DNA from: Rhyacichthys aspro
Lineage: Eukaryota; Chordata; Actinopteri; Gobiiformes; Rhyacichthyidae
Direction of reading: 5' to 3'
Assembly: GCA_036850595.1 (NCBI GenBank)
Contig: CM072151.1
Location: 19,259,307 to 19,323,306 of the forward strand
DNA length: 64,000 nucleotides
Within the stretch, counting starts at the first letter, position 1. Every line of letters starts with the position of its first letter. The position numbers and the translations under genes were made by a program. Shown one piece after another: positions 20,106-32,240 of this stretch. The notes under the pieces are model-generated. The model searched no databases, was not told the DNA's origin, and saw only the letters and a list, made by a program, of their open reading frames with translations.

Positions 20106-23100
20106 GTAAGAAGAAGGGTTTGGTGTGTTAGTGAAGTTTTGAAATAAACTCGTGCACGTGGACAAAATAGAAATAATATCGATATAAAGTAGTGCTATTA
20201 CTTCAAAAAGCAAAGTATATCTCTGTTGATGGCTTATAACTGTTTCCGCCTTATACTGTCAGTATCTCAAGTCAAACTTCAAACATGTTGAGACAAACAG
20301 TGATGTAAATAACAGCAGGACTCTATAGGTACATTAATACTTTTCATTTACAGAAAAAATACAGAGCTGTAAAATATTGTAAATGTAGGGGCAATTGAAT
20401 AATGTATACAGAAATAATAATATAATAATACTTTCATTTTGATCATGAGGTCAAAGTTATATATAAGTATATTAGTTTGATGAATTTAGGTAAGACAAAA
20501 TGACTGCAACTCAAGTTTTTCAGTTAAATTAGTGGGAATCTGGAAAGATATATTTCATATTATAATCAAGAATTAAGATTATTTTTGTGCTAAATGCATC
20601 AAAAAAATGCATTTAGCATTTTTTGATGCATCTGAAATTACTACATACTAATGATCTTCATAATGAGTCTTCATATGTGTGTGTGTGTGTGTATACATCA
20701 TTATGTGATAATATAATGTCTCAACACTGCAGCGGTTCAATGTTTGTTGTCAGTTCAGTGTAAGATTTTATTAGTATGAGTATGTAAGTCAGGCAGCTAT
20801 TATTTGCTCCATTACAGCTTTTTTGAGAACTCATTTATGGTGACCCACTTTCGGGTCCTAACCAAGTGTTTGGGAACTAGATACTTATCAGCACATGTGT
20901 TTACTGAGGCTAATATAATGCCTTGTATTGATTAACAGTCTTTAAGAGCAAAAGAAACTGACTCCAAAAATAAAAATGTCTATCAGTTCATGAACGTGCC
21001 TCCAAACATATAAAATAAATAAAAAAAATATAGTAATATATATAATATAATCATCACATAAATGAATCATTAATTTTAGGTCACATGTAAACATGTGCCT
21101 GTGCTGTAAAAACAACTTGTTATATTTAAATACGGAATTTTATTATTAACAATATCGCACCACAGATTTTTTTTTTAACAGCACTTTTACTGAAATACAG
21201 CGCTATACTGTTAAAGAATATTCAAATATGTCCATTTACTGCCAAATTCCTGTAGCTACAACCTGTTATTTATAAATACATAATTTTACTGATTTGATTG
21301 AAAATCTGTGAAACCCCACTCCACTGACTGTTCCAGAACGGAACTGTTTTCTTTAAATACGGTACTATGCTGTTAATAAAGATCCAAACATTTTCTTTGA
21401 TTTACAGCAAAACTATTATTATAACTTTGTGAATACAGCATTTTACTGTTTTTATTGGTGATACTCCACTCCACTGATATTTTTTTCAAGAACTGTTACT
21501 CTAACCCTTATATATGGCTCTATACTGTTAATAAACATATGGATGACATTGTTAAATATCGATGCACTGGAAAGAATTTAAATGTGAAGCAGTTTTTTTT
21601 ATTTTTTTTATTCCACCTAAATAAACTGAAGAAAACCGTTAATTTAGTGCCATTAACAAGTGCAATTTTTGTGCTGATTCTGTTATTATCTTGAGTCTCT
21701 CATATTTCATTTTTCCTTGTTTATGTATTTCTTCATGGTGTAAAACTGAGCGAATGAGCAGCAGCAGCTTGCCTCTGTTCACTGCACACAGTCCACGAGA
21801 CGAGGCCACTGCTGTAATTGGCTTTAATTAACATTGCACAGAAGCGAAGTGAGAGAAACACTTTTAATTATGCCTCCTGTCAATATTATCATGGAAAGCT
21901 TAATTAGTTGTTTCGCTGTTATTGTATTTTGAAGGGCTATGTTGTTTCCTTAATTAAGGCCTGCTAATTAGCTTCTCTGGCCTTAATTTAAAAAGTAGTG
22001 GTTTATTTCTTTGTCTTTATTGTCGGGTTGGTGGCCTCACACCTGCTGCTGTTGAAGGAAACAGTAAACAGCTCACAAAAGGCTCTGTGTAAATACATAT
22101 GCATCTTAATTATGTCAGGTTTATTCTCTTATGTTGCAGAGCGCACCATTGCCAGACACGAGGTGGCCCAAGTGGAGCAGCGGCACAATGAGTATTTAGG
22201 GAGGGAGTCGTCATTAATGTCGGAGAAAGACGACATGGTGATCATCTACAACCGAGTGCCCAAGACGGCCAGCACGTCCTTCACCAACATCGCCTACGAC
22301 CTGTGTGCAAAGAACGGTTTCCATGTGCTGCACATCAATACGACCAAAAACAACCCTGTCATGTCTCTACAGGACCAGGTAAGAACACACCCATCCTGTT
22401 TTGGAAAGGACATGTGCTACAACTCATCCTGAAGGACCCACTAAAGGGGCAATTCAAGAATTCAGCAACATATTAAATAAAGAACAGAGAGATTTATTGG
22501 CTGGAGAATACCTCATGTGTTGCCTGTAAAATAGAGGGCTAACAATTGATCCCTGGTATCCACATTGAGCCATGGTCCAGACAAGAGTGTTGTTTATTTC
22601 TGAACACGGTGGTAAACTGACAGCCACTGATTGACTAAAACCTTGTTTCCACTGGAGCGGTATGGTACGGATCGAGTGTTACCAAAAAAAGGGCGTGAAG
22701 CTGCCCAAAAAGCGCATCGTACTACTTTTGGGGCGCCATGGCTTGAGGTCCCAAGCAGTCCCAATTGTGTGGTCTGCTTTCTAAAAGGTGGAGCCAAACA
22801 CTGTGGTCAGCTTTAGACGAATGAAAACAAATAAATACACCTTACTCTTCAGAAAAATGTCATATTGAAACTGAAAACTTGCTAAATGTTGTGCTTTTTT
22901 CAGAAGACTAAGTTAGAATTTATTAGGAACAGCTATTTCCAGTCATTAACTGAGTCGACGTCGTAGTGCTTTTGATTTGTGAATTAAAATGTTGCATTCT
23001 CTGTCTGCAATACAGTAAATACTTGTCGAACTTGTGGCATTATGTAGTGAGTCCCTAAATTATAGAATATTGGCACAATGTTTAGAAAAGAAAGCAGGAA

Positions 23101-26100
23101 TAAACCAGAATAAATAAAATGTATTCAAATTTACTTTACTTTTTAGCTTACTTCCCCCCTCCTCTATTCTTAATTGGTTAGATAAAGATAAAAAGTTTTA
23201 GTGTTTTTGTCCCTAATGTGTTGTGAAATGATAATGCCCCACTCTGATAGAGATGCACTGGATGATAGTAGCACTTCTTAGAGTTTAGCTTTAGTCTTCT
23301 TCCACTGGCTGTACTCACACAGCTCTCGGTGCAGCTCAGGACACACAGCGTAAAACAGCCAGTGGCTATTGTGCAGGTTATTTTTGGCCTAGTTGGTTAT
23401 GCCAAGGTAATATCCTGTCTGCCATGTCACAACAGGCTGCCCTCTCCATCGCCCAAACCAGTTCTTTTAATGTTGATAATACAAGTGCTCCTCACATCAC
23501 AGCTGTCTCATTTTAACAGGAACATTCACTTTGTTTCCAGGAAAAGCATGTAGCCTTGCCAAATCTGAGCTTTGACTTTGCCATTTTTTTTCATTCTCTC
23601 AAACCGCAGAATGTTGAGGACAGCATGAAATATTATCTGCAGGTGCACTCCAAAGAAGTTCATGTTATAACAGATTATTACTGTACACACGCCAGTCATA
23701 CATTTGCAAGTTGAACAAGTGTAGCACCCTTTTAAAATGCTTACTGATAATTGTAAAATGTCCTCTAATAGATATAATTTTGCACATAACAATAATTGAA
23801 GTAATTTTTAAGAATTTAATTCCCCACAACTACTCATAAATACTTGACATATTAAGTCAACATTTAAAGTTTAACCAGTCATCATCAGTCTTTAAAAATT
23901 GATAGATACACGCTATTTTGTTTGATTACATTTTTCTGTTAAGCATTTACAGTAAAAGAAATTGTCGGTGAACAAACAGCATAGAAAAATAAAATGGTCT
24001 ATTAACCATAGGTTGTGCAAGAAGATACATGAATTGTGCTCTTGATTTGATTTGAGGGCTTTGTTTTTTAGAATTTTATTTCTAGGACCTGGATAAGGGT
24101 TTTTTTTGGTCCCATTTACACACACTTGTAAATGTAAATACTTAGTTAATTAACCCAAGCATAAAAAATCGAAAAACATTTTTAAGTTTGACCCTCCATA
24201 AATACTGGTTGTACTTGCTGAGAGTGCTTGTTTTTGCTCAGTTTTCCACTCTATTTGAAAATAAACGGCGCTCTGGTCCGGATCTAACTTACCTAACACA
24301 GCTAATCTTTAATACTAACATCTTAGATTGTTTACAGCACAGTGAAATGCACAAGGCGGAGATGGACCCTTCTATATCACTACAACAAGAGTAGCAGTGT
24401 CTTATAGTTAAGATGTAGCTAAAATGGCTAACTCTTAAGAGATTGACTTCTGTTTTAGTTAGTTCTTTAAGTTCTTTTCAGGTCCCCTTTTTCTGCACAA
24501 AAATAATAATAAGCTAATAACATTTTGGTTATGTCTATTTGGTCAAATCTTATGGAGAACCAGAGAACTAAAATTATTGTTAGTTTAGTTCTCTTTTTTT
24601 AACTAACCCATTTTCATCTCTGTCTTTTTACCTCTTGTTTCTGTGCTGATTATCCCCTCTTCGCTTTGTACACAGGTACGTTTTGTCCGAAATGTCACCT
24701 CCTGGAGAGAGATGAAGCCCGGCTTTTACCACGGCCACGTCGCTTATCTGGACTTCTCCAAGTACGGCCCTGTTCATTTGCTCTAATGGCATTAATATCC
24801 AGATTAGTTACGAACAGTTAGCGCCGCAGATAACAGGGCTCCTGTATTGACTGCTAATGCGCGCCTCAGTGTTGATTAATGGCATTGTTGTCCCTATCTC
24901 CACTGGCAGTATCATTTGAGTCATCACAGGTAATTATCCTAAGTGTTCTTCAGTGGGAGACACTCTGTTCGGTGTTTTTCACTAATGGAAAAGCTCCCTC
25001 TTAAGTACAATAAACACTCAAGGAGGTTCAGGAGGGTTGAAGCTACAGGCTGATGTTTAAAAACAGAAAAAGTGCGTGTTTGATGAATGTTTTATCTTTC
25101 ATTTGTCTATAGGTACGGTGTTAAAGGGAAGCCACTGTACATTAACGTGGTGAGGGACCCTATAGAGCGACTGGTGTCATATTACTATTTCCTACGGTTT
25201 GGAGATGACTACAGGCCTGGCCTCCGACGACGGAAACAAGGAGACAAAAAGGTTTATACGTGGAACTGACTTACAAACCAAGACCTACTGTTTGTGTGCG
25301 GTGTGTATAGATGTCTTGTTATTTGCGTTTCAGACGTTTGATGAGTGCGTGTCGTCAGGAGGCTCGGACTGTGCTCCTGAGAAACTCTGGCTGCAGATAC
25401 CGTTCTTCTGTGGCCACCATTCTGAATGCTGGTGAGAGCGCTGTACTTCTTTAAAATCCTGCTTTGAATGGTCACAACATTTAAAAACAATGATGAAAAG
25501 AGTGTTCAAGGTTGGTAAAATCTGTTGAGATTTTAACTGATGACTTACCTGTGGCCTATCAACTTCTTAAAAAGCATTTGCCGCTCTCACACTGTAGGTT
25601 TTATTACCAAAGCTATGTTTTTTTATATTGCATCCACACTACTCTGATGAAGTTTTGTCCCTGTCTCAGATTCCACTCACCCCCAAAAGCAGGCTAGGGA
25701 ACCTCTTCCGGACCACAAAATACTAATACATTTCATCAAACTGAAGTTTAGAGTTTCACGTTAGTTAAGCTGCGACTTTAGCATCAGAGCGGCAATTATC
25801 TCCTCGTTAAACATCACGTGATTGAATTGACAGTATTTATCTGTGTTTCACGTTGCCTCCCTTTTCTCTGTTGATGCTTTTCTTTTTTGAGCTGTGTTAA
25901 AAGACATACTCAACAGTGAAAATACACTTTATCGGCAGCTATTGAGCTTCCTGGAATGGATGACAAGTCGGTGTCGACCAGTGGGAGCACTCCTTTTTTG
26001 AGCATGTCATTGGCCAAGGTTTTCTGTTCCCAGAGCTTCTCATCTGTTATTATACCTTAAAATAAACAGTAGCTGGCATCATAAAGACAAATAATTCTTT

Positions 26101-28659
26101 TTACAATAAACTGTTTTCCCTGACAAGAAGAAGAAAAAAATCAGGTACAGGCCTTTGGTAGCATGCACACCTCAGTTCCTGCCTGTGAACTCCTTTGAGC
26201 CCCTTTAGGGATATTAGATTGTGCAGAAATATAAATGTATAAATTTATAATTTATAAATGTCCTCATGTAGTCATCACGCAAGATAATGTGTTCAAACAA
26301 AAAAGAACATGTGATTATCTGAAAGCAGTGCTCAGTTTGTTTGTCTGCTCTGAAACAGGAAGTAATATTTTCTTTTTTAAGTACTTAACTTAATTTTTAT
26401 GGTGGATTCACACTGAATGGTTTGAAATATGGTTGACATTTTTGAATTACAGTGGACATTTATGCCGTGATGACCTATTACAATTTTTCTTTCTGATCTT
26501 TCATTGACACATAGATATAGATTTTATTTTAATAGTTAAATGCAGCTCATAACATTGATTTTCATTGTGAACTATATATAGCACAATTCTAATTAAATTG
26601 TCATCATCATTCTTGTGTTCTCAGTTTTATTTAGTCAGTCAGAGAGGTTTGGTTCCTATGTCTACCTGTGTATACTTGTTTACTCCAGAACTGAATTGAA
26701 TGCAATGCTTGTACAAAGTGTTTCAAATGTTAACAAAAGGGCTGTATCATTTTTATTCTATTGCTCCCAGGTTTTAACAAATACCTGTACTGTCTGCTCC
26801 ACTTCACCATGTCAGAAATGTAAAGTGAGAAAATCCAATCCAGCCATGCTTAGTTACAGTTGCTAGGGTTATCTGAGTAATCACTGATGCTGGGGGATGG
26901 GGTTAGAGCCAGTAAATTAGAACATTGAGCGTTCCATCTCCAGCACATAATGAAGCTCATTATAGAGTATCCATCACTGAACACAGGCTGATCATTCGAA
27001 CATAGTCTCTGACCAACTGACCTGACTTTGACTGACAGTGTTTTCTGCTGATGTTTGTGCAGGAATGCAGGCAGTAGATGGGCCCTGGAGAAAGCCAAGT
27101 ACAACCTGGTGAATGAGTACCTGCTGGTGGGGGTCACCGAGGAGCTGGAGGACTTCATCATGATCCTGGAGGCGGCTGTCCCTCGCTTCTTTAAGGGCGC
27201 CACTGACCTCTACAAGACAGGTACGAGCATTAGATGTCAGCAAAAGAGTAAATACACAATACTTGATGAACGACAACAACAAAAAAAAACACTGATAACA
27301 TTAATGTGTATGCTAAACAGATAGAAATATAGTAACTATGAAGTAACAAACACAAAATGTACCAAACTGACCGTTGTTCTTAAGAATCTATTTCTATTTT
27401 AAGGTTTTGTTGATGACCTATATTGAAAGCCAAATTAGATTAGATTATACAGCCCAATTACGCCTAATTGTACAAAAGTGTTATGTTGCTGGCTTTACTT
27501 TAGCAATCTATCACATCAATTCACATCAACATAAATTTGTACCATAATTAGTACCTAACTCATTTTTTACTATGAAGTTATACCAGGGTTCCTTCAGCAA
27601 ACGTATCTAATGCAAATTCCTTACTTAAAGAAAAACGGTATTTTTCTCCAAAACGTAAAAAATAACAAAAATCACAGCCTTAATTTGATGTTGATGGTTT
27701 CTTGACATATAATAAAGACACTTACACCTGGCTTTGTGGCTTGACAGATATTCCACTGGGTAACTGTAAATTGCAGGGCATGCTACCATCTCATTAGAAC
27801 AAATAACTAGCTAGAATGCGTGACATTAACGCAAATGTAACATTACAACTAGGATATTAATCGGATATTCATGACAGGTTAACAGTCCCATTTGAGATTT
27901 GCTGCAGCAGTTGTCTCCTTTAGTGATTTAATGGGTATACTGCCTAAAAGGTTTTATTGTGTTGCATTTACATGTGTTAAGAGATATAGCCTAAACATAT
28001 GTCCTTACTTCTAACAGCTTCTAATTTTAATAATCTTCACGGTTATAGCGTCATTTTCTCTTCTGTTGAGTTGCTGTGATCCAGTTTATTGTTTCAGGAA
28101 ATAAATAGTCCTAAAGAACAGGAACCTAGCATTAGCAGACATTTACTGCATTGCTAATAAATATCCCTGCTGCAAAGGTTCTCCATTTTGAAAGCACTAG
28201 TAACCATTTTATCCAGTTATCAAGTTACAACAATAGTCATAACCTCCATAGTAAAATAGAGGTGATAACACATATTTTCCTGTTTGATAAAAATAGCTCC
28301 TTAGGGTCAAAAAGCTGCCATTATCCACCAAAGACCATTAAAGTACCAATACTGTTTTAACTCTCTGTCTTAATGCCAGTACAGTTAATGGACAAGAACC
28401 CGCTTTTAAACAAACTTAAAATGTTCCTCCAGGAAAGAGGTCCCATCTGAGAAAGACCACTGAGAAGAAGCCCCCCACCAAAGAGACCATCGCCAAGCTG
28501 CAGCAGTCCAACATCTGGAAAATGGAGAACGAGTTTTACGAGTTTGCGCTAGAACAGTTCCAGTTTGTGCGCGCCCATGCCGTCAGGGAGAAGGACGGAG
28601 AACTTTACGTGCTGGCACAGAGCTTCTTCTACGAAAAGATCTACCCCAAAGTGAACTGA
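19979..28659 (+). CDS. hs2st1: Heparan sulfate 2-O-sulfotransferase 1, seven coding exons
   Basis: This Golgi type II membrane enzyme transfers sulfate from PAPS to O-2 of iduronic (and some glucuronic) acid in heparan sulfate, which FGF and Wnt signalling need. Exons 19979-20105, 22140-22378, 24676-24761, 25113-25251, 25334-25431, 27063-27220 and 28433-28659 join to 1074 nt, 357 aa; the human protein is 356 aa. Residues 12-30 are the signal anchor, followed by a short coiled stem (ENQIQKLEESRAKL). The 5'-phosphosulfate loop is RVPKTASTSF at 81-90, with the PAPS-contacting K84. H141 and H143 in YHGH match the human active-site His140/142. The 3'-phosphate site is RDPIERLVS at 165-173. Sequons N109-T-T and N128-V-T match the two used in the human enzyme. 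All splice sites are GT/AG and the frame is intact. Fish often have two hs2st1 paralogues; which one this is cannot be told here. Confidence 0.97.
21145..21570. repeat. hs2st1: Tandem array of about 160-bp units in hs2st1 intron 1
   Basis: Roughly two and a half diverged copies share CCACTCCACTGA, an AAC.G.ACT stretch, CTATACTGTTAA.AAA and ATTTTACTG words in the same order. The last copy is cut off soon after the ACTGTTAATAAACATATGGA segment. Confidence 0.65.
21745..21995. promoter_or_regulatory. Candidate intronic enhancer (homeodomain-site cluster)
   Basis: Within about 250 bp there are many AATTA/TAATT cores: GGCTTTAATTAAC, CTTTTAATTATGCC, GCTTAATTAGTTG, CCTTAATTAAGGCC, GCTAATTAGCTT. Several are palindromic, and they stand in otherwise balanced sequence free of simple repeats. 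This is typical of conserved enhancers near developmental regulators; conservation itself was not tested. Confidence 0.4.
22140..22378 (+). CDS. hs2st1: hs2st1 exon 2 (PAPS loop)
   Basis: Encodes residues 43-122, including the stem region, YNRVPKTASTSF with K84, the first conserved Cys (C98) and the N-glycosylation sequon N109-T-T. Acceptor ATGTTGCAG; donor CAG|GTAAGA, phase 0. Confidence 0.97.
22379..24675. other. hs2st1: hs2st1 intron 2
   Basis: A 2.3-kb AT-rich intron. About 22629-22810 starts CTTGTTTCCACTGGAGCGGT and carries TACGG repeats and a TTTTGGGG motif, resembling a common fish miniature DNA transposon (ends of the type TGTTTCCACTG). The right end is not clear, so it is probably a truncated copy. 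Confidence 0.5.
22629..22810. mobile_element. Possible fish MITE fragment
   Basis: The TTGTTTCCACTGGAGCGGTA start with following GGTACGGAT resembles the terminus of a widespread teleost miniature element. I cannot find a matching inverted terminus, so limits are approximate. Confidence 0.35.
24676..24761 (+). CDS. hs2st1: hs2st1 exon 3 (catalytic histidines)
   Basis: The 86-nt exon encodes residues 123-151, with sequon N128-V-T and GFYHGHVAYLDF holding H141 and H143. The acceptor is TACACAG|GTACGT. The repeated GTACG word at both acceptor and donor (CCAA|GTACGG) makes the borders ambiguous by eye; protein continuity fixes them. Confidence 0.95.
24780..24925. promoter_or_regulatory. Candidate non-coding element in hs2st1 intron 3
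   Basis: A repeat-free block with TCTAATGGCATTAATATCC, GATTAGTTACG, GCTAATGCGCGC and GATTAATGGCATTG words. The alternating homeodomain-like cores with CpG are unlike the rest of this 351-bp intron. Inference only. Confidence 0.3.
25113..25251 (+). CDS. hs2st1: hs2st1 exon 4 (3'-phosphate binding site)
   Basis: Encodes residues 151-197, including INVVRDPIERLVSYYYFLRF with R165 and S173, then a basic stretch RPGLRRRKQGDKK near the heparan-binding face. Acceptor CTATAG; donor AAG|GTTTAT, a weaker but canonical GT. Confidence 0.96.
25334..25431 (+). CDS. hs2st1: hs2st1 exon 5
   Basis: The 98-nt exon encodes TFDECVSSGGSDC and the IPFFCGHHSECW segment, with four cysteines conserved in the family. 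Intron 4 before it is 82 bp. Acceptor GTTTCAG; donor TGCTG|GTGAGA. Confidence 0.96.
25432..27062. other. hs2st1: hs2st1 intron 5
   Basis: It contains a copy of a roughly 500-bp interspersed repeat (25650-26152), listed separately, and AT-rich sequence otherwise. Confidence 0.7.
25650..26152 (+). repeat. Interspersed repeat family X, copy 1
   Basis: The copy aligns collinearly with 38712-39265. Shared words include AATACATTTCA.CAAACTGAA, GTTTAGAGTTT, CGTGATTGAATTGACAGTAT, TTTCTCTGTTGATGCTTTTC, GAGCTGTGTTAAAAGACA and TTGGCCAAGGTTTTCTGTT. The two are roughly 80% alike by eye. No transposase frame is seen. The copy sits in hs2st1 intron 5. Confidence 0.85.
27063..27220 (+). CDS. hs2st1: hs2st1 exon 6
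   Basis: The 158-nt exon encodes NAGSRWALEKAKYNLVNEYL, then VGVTEELEDFIM and the AVPRFFKGATDLYKT segment, all close to the family. Acceptor TTTGTGCAG; donor ACAG|GTACGA. Confidence 0.97.
27221..28432. other. hs2st1: hs2st1 intron 6
   Basis: AT-rich intron; nothing recognised. Confidence 0.6.
28433..28659 (+). CDS. hs2st1: hs2st1 exon 7 and stop
   Basis: Encodes the C-terminal domain: RSHLRKTTEKKPPTKETI, then LQQSNIWKMENEFYEFALEQ and the closing FFYEKIYPKVN, followed by TGA 28657-28659. The basic segment at its start matches heparan-contacting residues in the family. Acceptor CCTCCAG. Confidence 0.97.
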
Positions 28660-28958
28660 GGTGCAGCCTGAGACGAGCCAGGTGTGGACTCGGAGCTGTC
28701 TTTACACTGGGTCAAAACAGACACTAGTTTATCTGGTGATGAATGCTGGATTCTGCTCCCTGTTTTTTGGGGGATCTTTCTTCCATGTAAAGTGGAATTA
28801 GTACAAGGGAAAGTTTTATTGCCGGTGCAGCTGTTGAGCAAAGTCAACATGATCTAAAACTGTGGGCTAGGATTCCTGCAGAGACATAGTTTATGAATAT
28901 GACGGTACGTCTCTAAACCAAGTTCTAAACTGCATTTCATTCCTTCTATGCAGTGGCT

Positions 28959-28964
28959 AATAAA
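28959..28964 (+). other. hs2st1: Poly(A) signal of hs2st1
   Basis: AATAAA lies 300 bp after the stop codon. A short 3' UTR ending near 28980 is plausible, though longer forms using later signals are possible. Confidence 0.6.
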
Positions 28965-31900
28965 GACCATTCTTTTTAATGCCCTTTTGCTTTTCAACAT
29001 CAAATGAATTGAGCTTTTTGACAAGAATTTGCAAAAATATATTCTTTTATGTGAACACTTATTTGTACAAATCCGTTTTGACTAATAAGGTTAATTCCAT
29101 AACTAAAACAATCTCAATAGTAATGGATCTTAATTACTTTATCAAGGCCATGTACACACAAACACCAGTATTTACAAAGTATTTTCCTAAAAGAGTTTTA
29201 CAAAATATCTTGGACTCACAAATCTGCCAAAGCACTCAATGGACTTTTAAGAACAGTTGATGAGATGTAAAAGTAAACGTAGGCCCCAAATTGTAAAGAA
29301 TTCGTCAACCATTATTGCCAATGATGTTACCATGAATGTTTACATACATAAAACAACAATGAGCATGTACAAATTGAGCTGGGACGCCACTGCGTATATG
29401 AAAAGCTATGTTTTGCCTTTGCACATACTCAATGAGATGTGCTATATCCTGTTTTTGTATTTATTTTTTTTACAGGTCTCTTAATTTACTCACAAAATAT
29501 TCATCTGAGTATAGTTAAAACCTTCATACGTTAGGTATATGGTATAGGCACATTCAGAGCCAGGCTGTCCAAAAGAATTATACCAAAGTAGCTTAGCAAA
29601 ATATAAAAATACTGTGGATAATGAATCAGTCATTGTGAGTCAAAATAATAATAATAATTTGGTCTTCTTGACATATATTTCAAGACTCCTTTGTAATGTT
29701 TTTGTCTAAATGGTGTAGGTTTAGCCAAGACACCAATTTAACTGTTGTAGACCTAAGAAATAAAAAAATATTTTTCTTCACTCCAACTGCATTTAAATAA
29801 AATGTAAATGACTTTATTCCTGAGCAGAGAAAATGCAGACCACATCACCTAAGTGTTAAAGTGCAGAAGTATAAAACAACTGCTGCATGAGATGGACAAT
29901 GGCCAGTCAAACTTAAGCATCTGTGGTTAGCGATGTTAGCTGTGTATCAACAGTGGGACATGATACTTTGATTACCCATGGAGGTCAGTACCACCAATGG
30001 AGTTCATCATAATAGGAAAAGTCTTAAGTAAAACACAAACTGCTACAAACTGCTACACTGGACACAAACAGTCCTGACGTTAGCATCGAGAATTAGCTAG
30101 CACAGCCATAATAGCTACATCTTTTTTTGAGGCCATTTCCTGGTGAAAAGATTTAAAGATATTTGAGAACACCTTTCCAGCTCTAGTCTGGTTCTATTAT
30201 TCCTCTGTAAATATAGGTGCTGAAATCTAGCAGCTTGTGTCCATAGTGGGCCATGGTCCAGAACGGTGCTTGGTCCTTTTCAAAAATGGTGATAAATTGA
30301 GCATATAAGTAAGCTGGAACATCCATCATGTTTATTAGCCTCATCAGTACAAGTGTCTATGAAAGCAAGTAACAGACTGAACTTAAAAGAATTTTTTTTT
30401 TCTAAATTCTTGTCAAAAAAGTCAAAATTAATCAAACCATAATTTGATGCTGAAAAAGATAAAAAGAGAAAACATTCAAAGCGATGATTGTAGTTTTTAT
30501 TAGCCCTGTCTAATAAAAGTCTAATTTTGTCTCGAATGTTAAAGAGCAAACCTCAATAATGAATTGATTATTCCACTCACTTTACAAAGACGGATCATGT
30601 TCTCATTACTGTTTACACATGGCAGCATGTGTAACTGTTCTGAAGCTGTGTTTTTTAACATGCAGTGAACATGTTTTGGACCAAACGGTGTCAGAGAAAA
30701 TCGGACCACTGCATCCTTTGGTGCGTGACGAGTTATTTTTTTAATCCCACCGACACATTGTCAATTTTGCGACATGTTTTACACGCGGTGTTGGTGCTTG
30801 ATCACGGAGGTAGCGCAGGGTCCACTTTGATAAAGATCTGATTTTTTTTCTTTTTTTTTTTAAGCCGAGCAAAAGGAGCAAAGCTTGAGCAGGATGAAGG
30901 CGTTAATGAAAAATGAATTGAATGTTTGATTCGAGGGTCGACACAGGGTGAGTTCAAGCGGAGACCGAGATGACAGATTCAACTGATAGTGCCTTTATTC
31001 AAAATGGAGTTTGGTTTTGTTTCCAGTCAGCCCACATTGTCTGTGTGTTTTGTTTTTTGTTTTTGTGAAAAAATTCATTTGAACTGCCGCTTTTGTTTCC
31101 ACTCTTTTAACACATTAACAGTCAAACTTAAATACAACACTACCCTCATCTTGGCTCGTTATTCATTGTATTCTCTTGTTCTTGTTTTGACAGTTGCATT
31201 GAATGACTCACTTACCTTTTGCCCCACCCTGTTAGCACTGATGCTAAATATATCATTTGATTTTAGAATGGTATTTTGTATATTTTGCTAAGTGGAAGTC
31301 TAGAATGGTCAAACTTTGCTATTCTTAAGGATTTTACTACCCAGCAAAAAACATGCTGAAGTACACTTAGGCCCTACTCCAGACCTCATGTTTTTTTGTC
31401 CAGCGCCAATTCAAATTCCAAACATGAAATGCAACAGTAGGTCTTTCATAAAGATGTCTAGCGCTGTTGTGAAAGATGATACAGTTTAAATAAGTTGCTC
31501 TGAAAGGAAAAAAAGATGGCAAGCTATATTTACTCAGCAACACTCTTGGTTCATGCATAAAGGTTTAGGGGAATTATAAGGGAAAAAAGTCCTATAAGAC
31601 AATTAGAATTAACAAGTGAGAAGAGCAAGCAATGAAACCACATCGTCACAAATATTTACCAAAGATGTAAATGTGTCAGAATCCATTGACAAAGCCATCC
31701 TAGAACAATATGTGTGAGATACTGTTAATTCAGTGACGCTGAACTGAGTTAAAGTTAAAGACTCTTAGACTTGGCAGTTTAGCTTAAATGTTTTGTGGCT
31801 TTAGTGATGCGTTTGCTAATCTCTTCAGGCAGATCTCAGATTAACTGTCTTTGATGAGGAAGCACAGATTCTAAAATCATCCATGTATAACTCTTGAGTC

Positions 31901-32240
31901 ATTCATGGGGTGTTATTTGTTGTTTTGTACAATAACACGGTCCTAAGCCTCTAGTGATAGCTTATAGCCATTAGCTGCTATAGCTTAAATGCTGCTTGCT
32001 AATGTTCTGTACCCTCTCACTGAAAGCACACGCAAAGTCAGTTAGCTGCCAATTGTTGTTTGCAGTTTATAGTTTATAGTGTAAATGATTTCTGCCCAAT
32101 GAGCAATCAAAAAATATGAATATTTTAATGTGATGCCTTCATTGTCAAAAAAAAAAAAAAATCAAAATAGAACATGATTTGCAGTTACAATGGACTGACT
32201 GAATCCAGGCCTACACCTTATACTTTTAGCTCCTGATCCT
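28965..32240. other. Exon-free stretch after hs2st1
   Basis: Mostly AT-rich with short meaningless open frames. The segment 30600-30960 is richer in CpG (TTGCGACATG, ACACGCGGTG, GATCACGGAGG) and may be a conserved element. No repeat family was identified with confidence. Confidence 0.45.

Larger units (their letters stand above)
20106..22139. other. hs2st1: hs2st1 intron 1
   Basis: The intron holds a TG microsatellite (about 20678-20693), a tandem array of about 160-bp units (21145-21570) and a TTAATTA-rich block (21745-21995), each listed separately. Confidence 0.8.
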
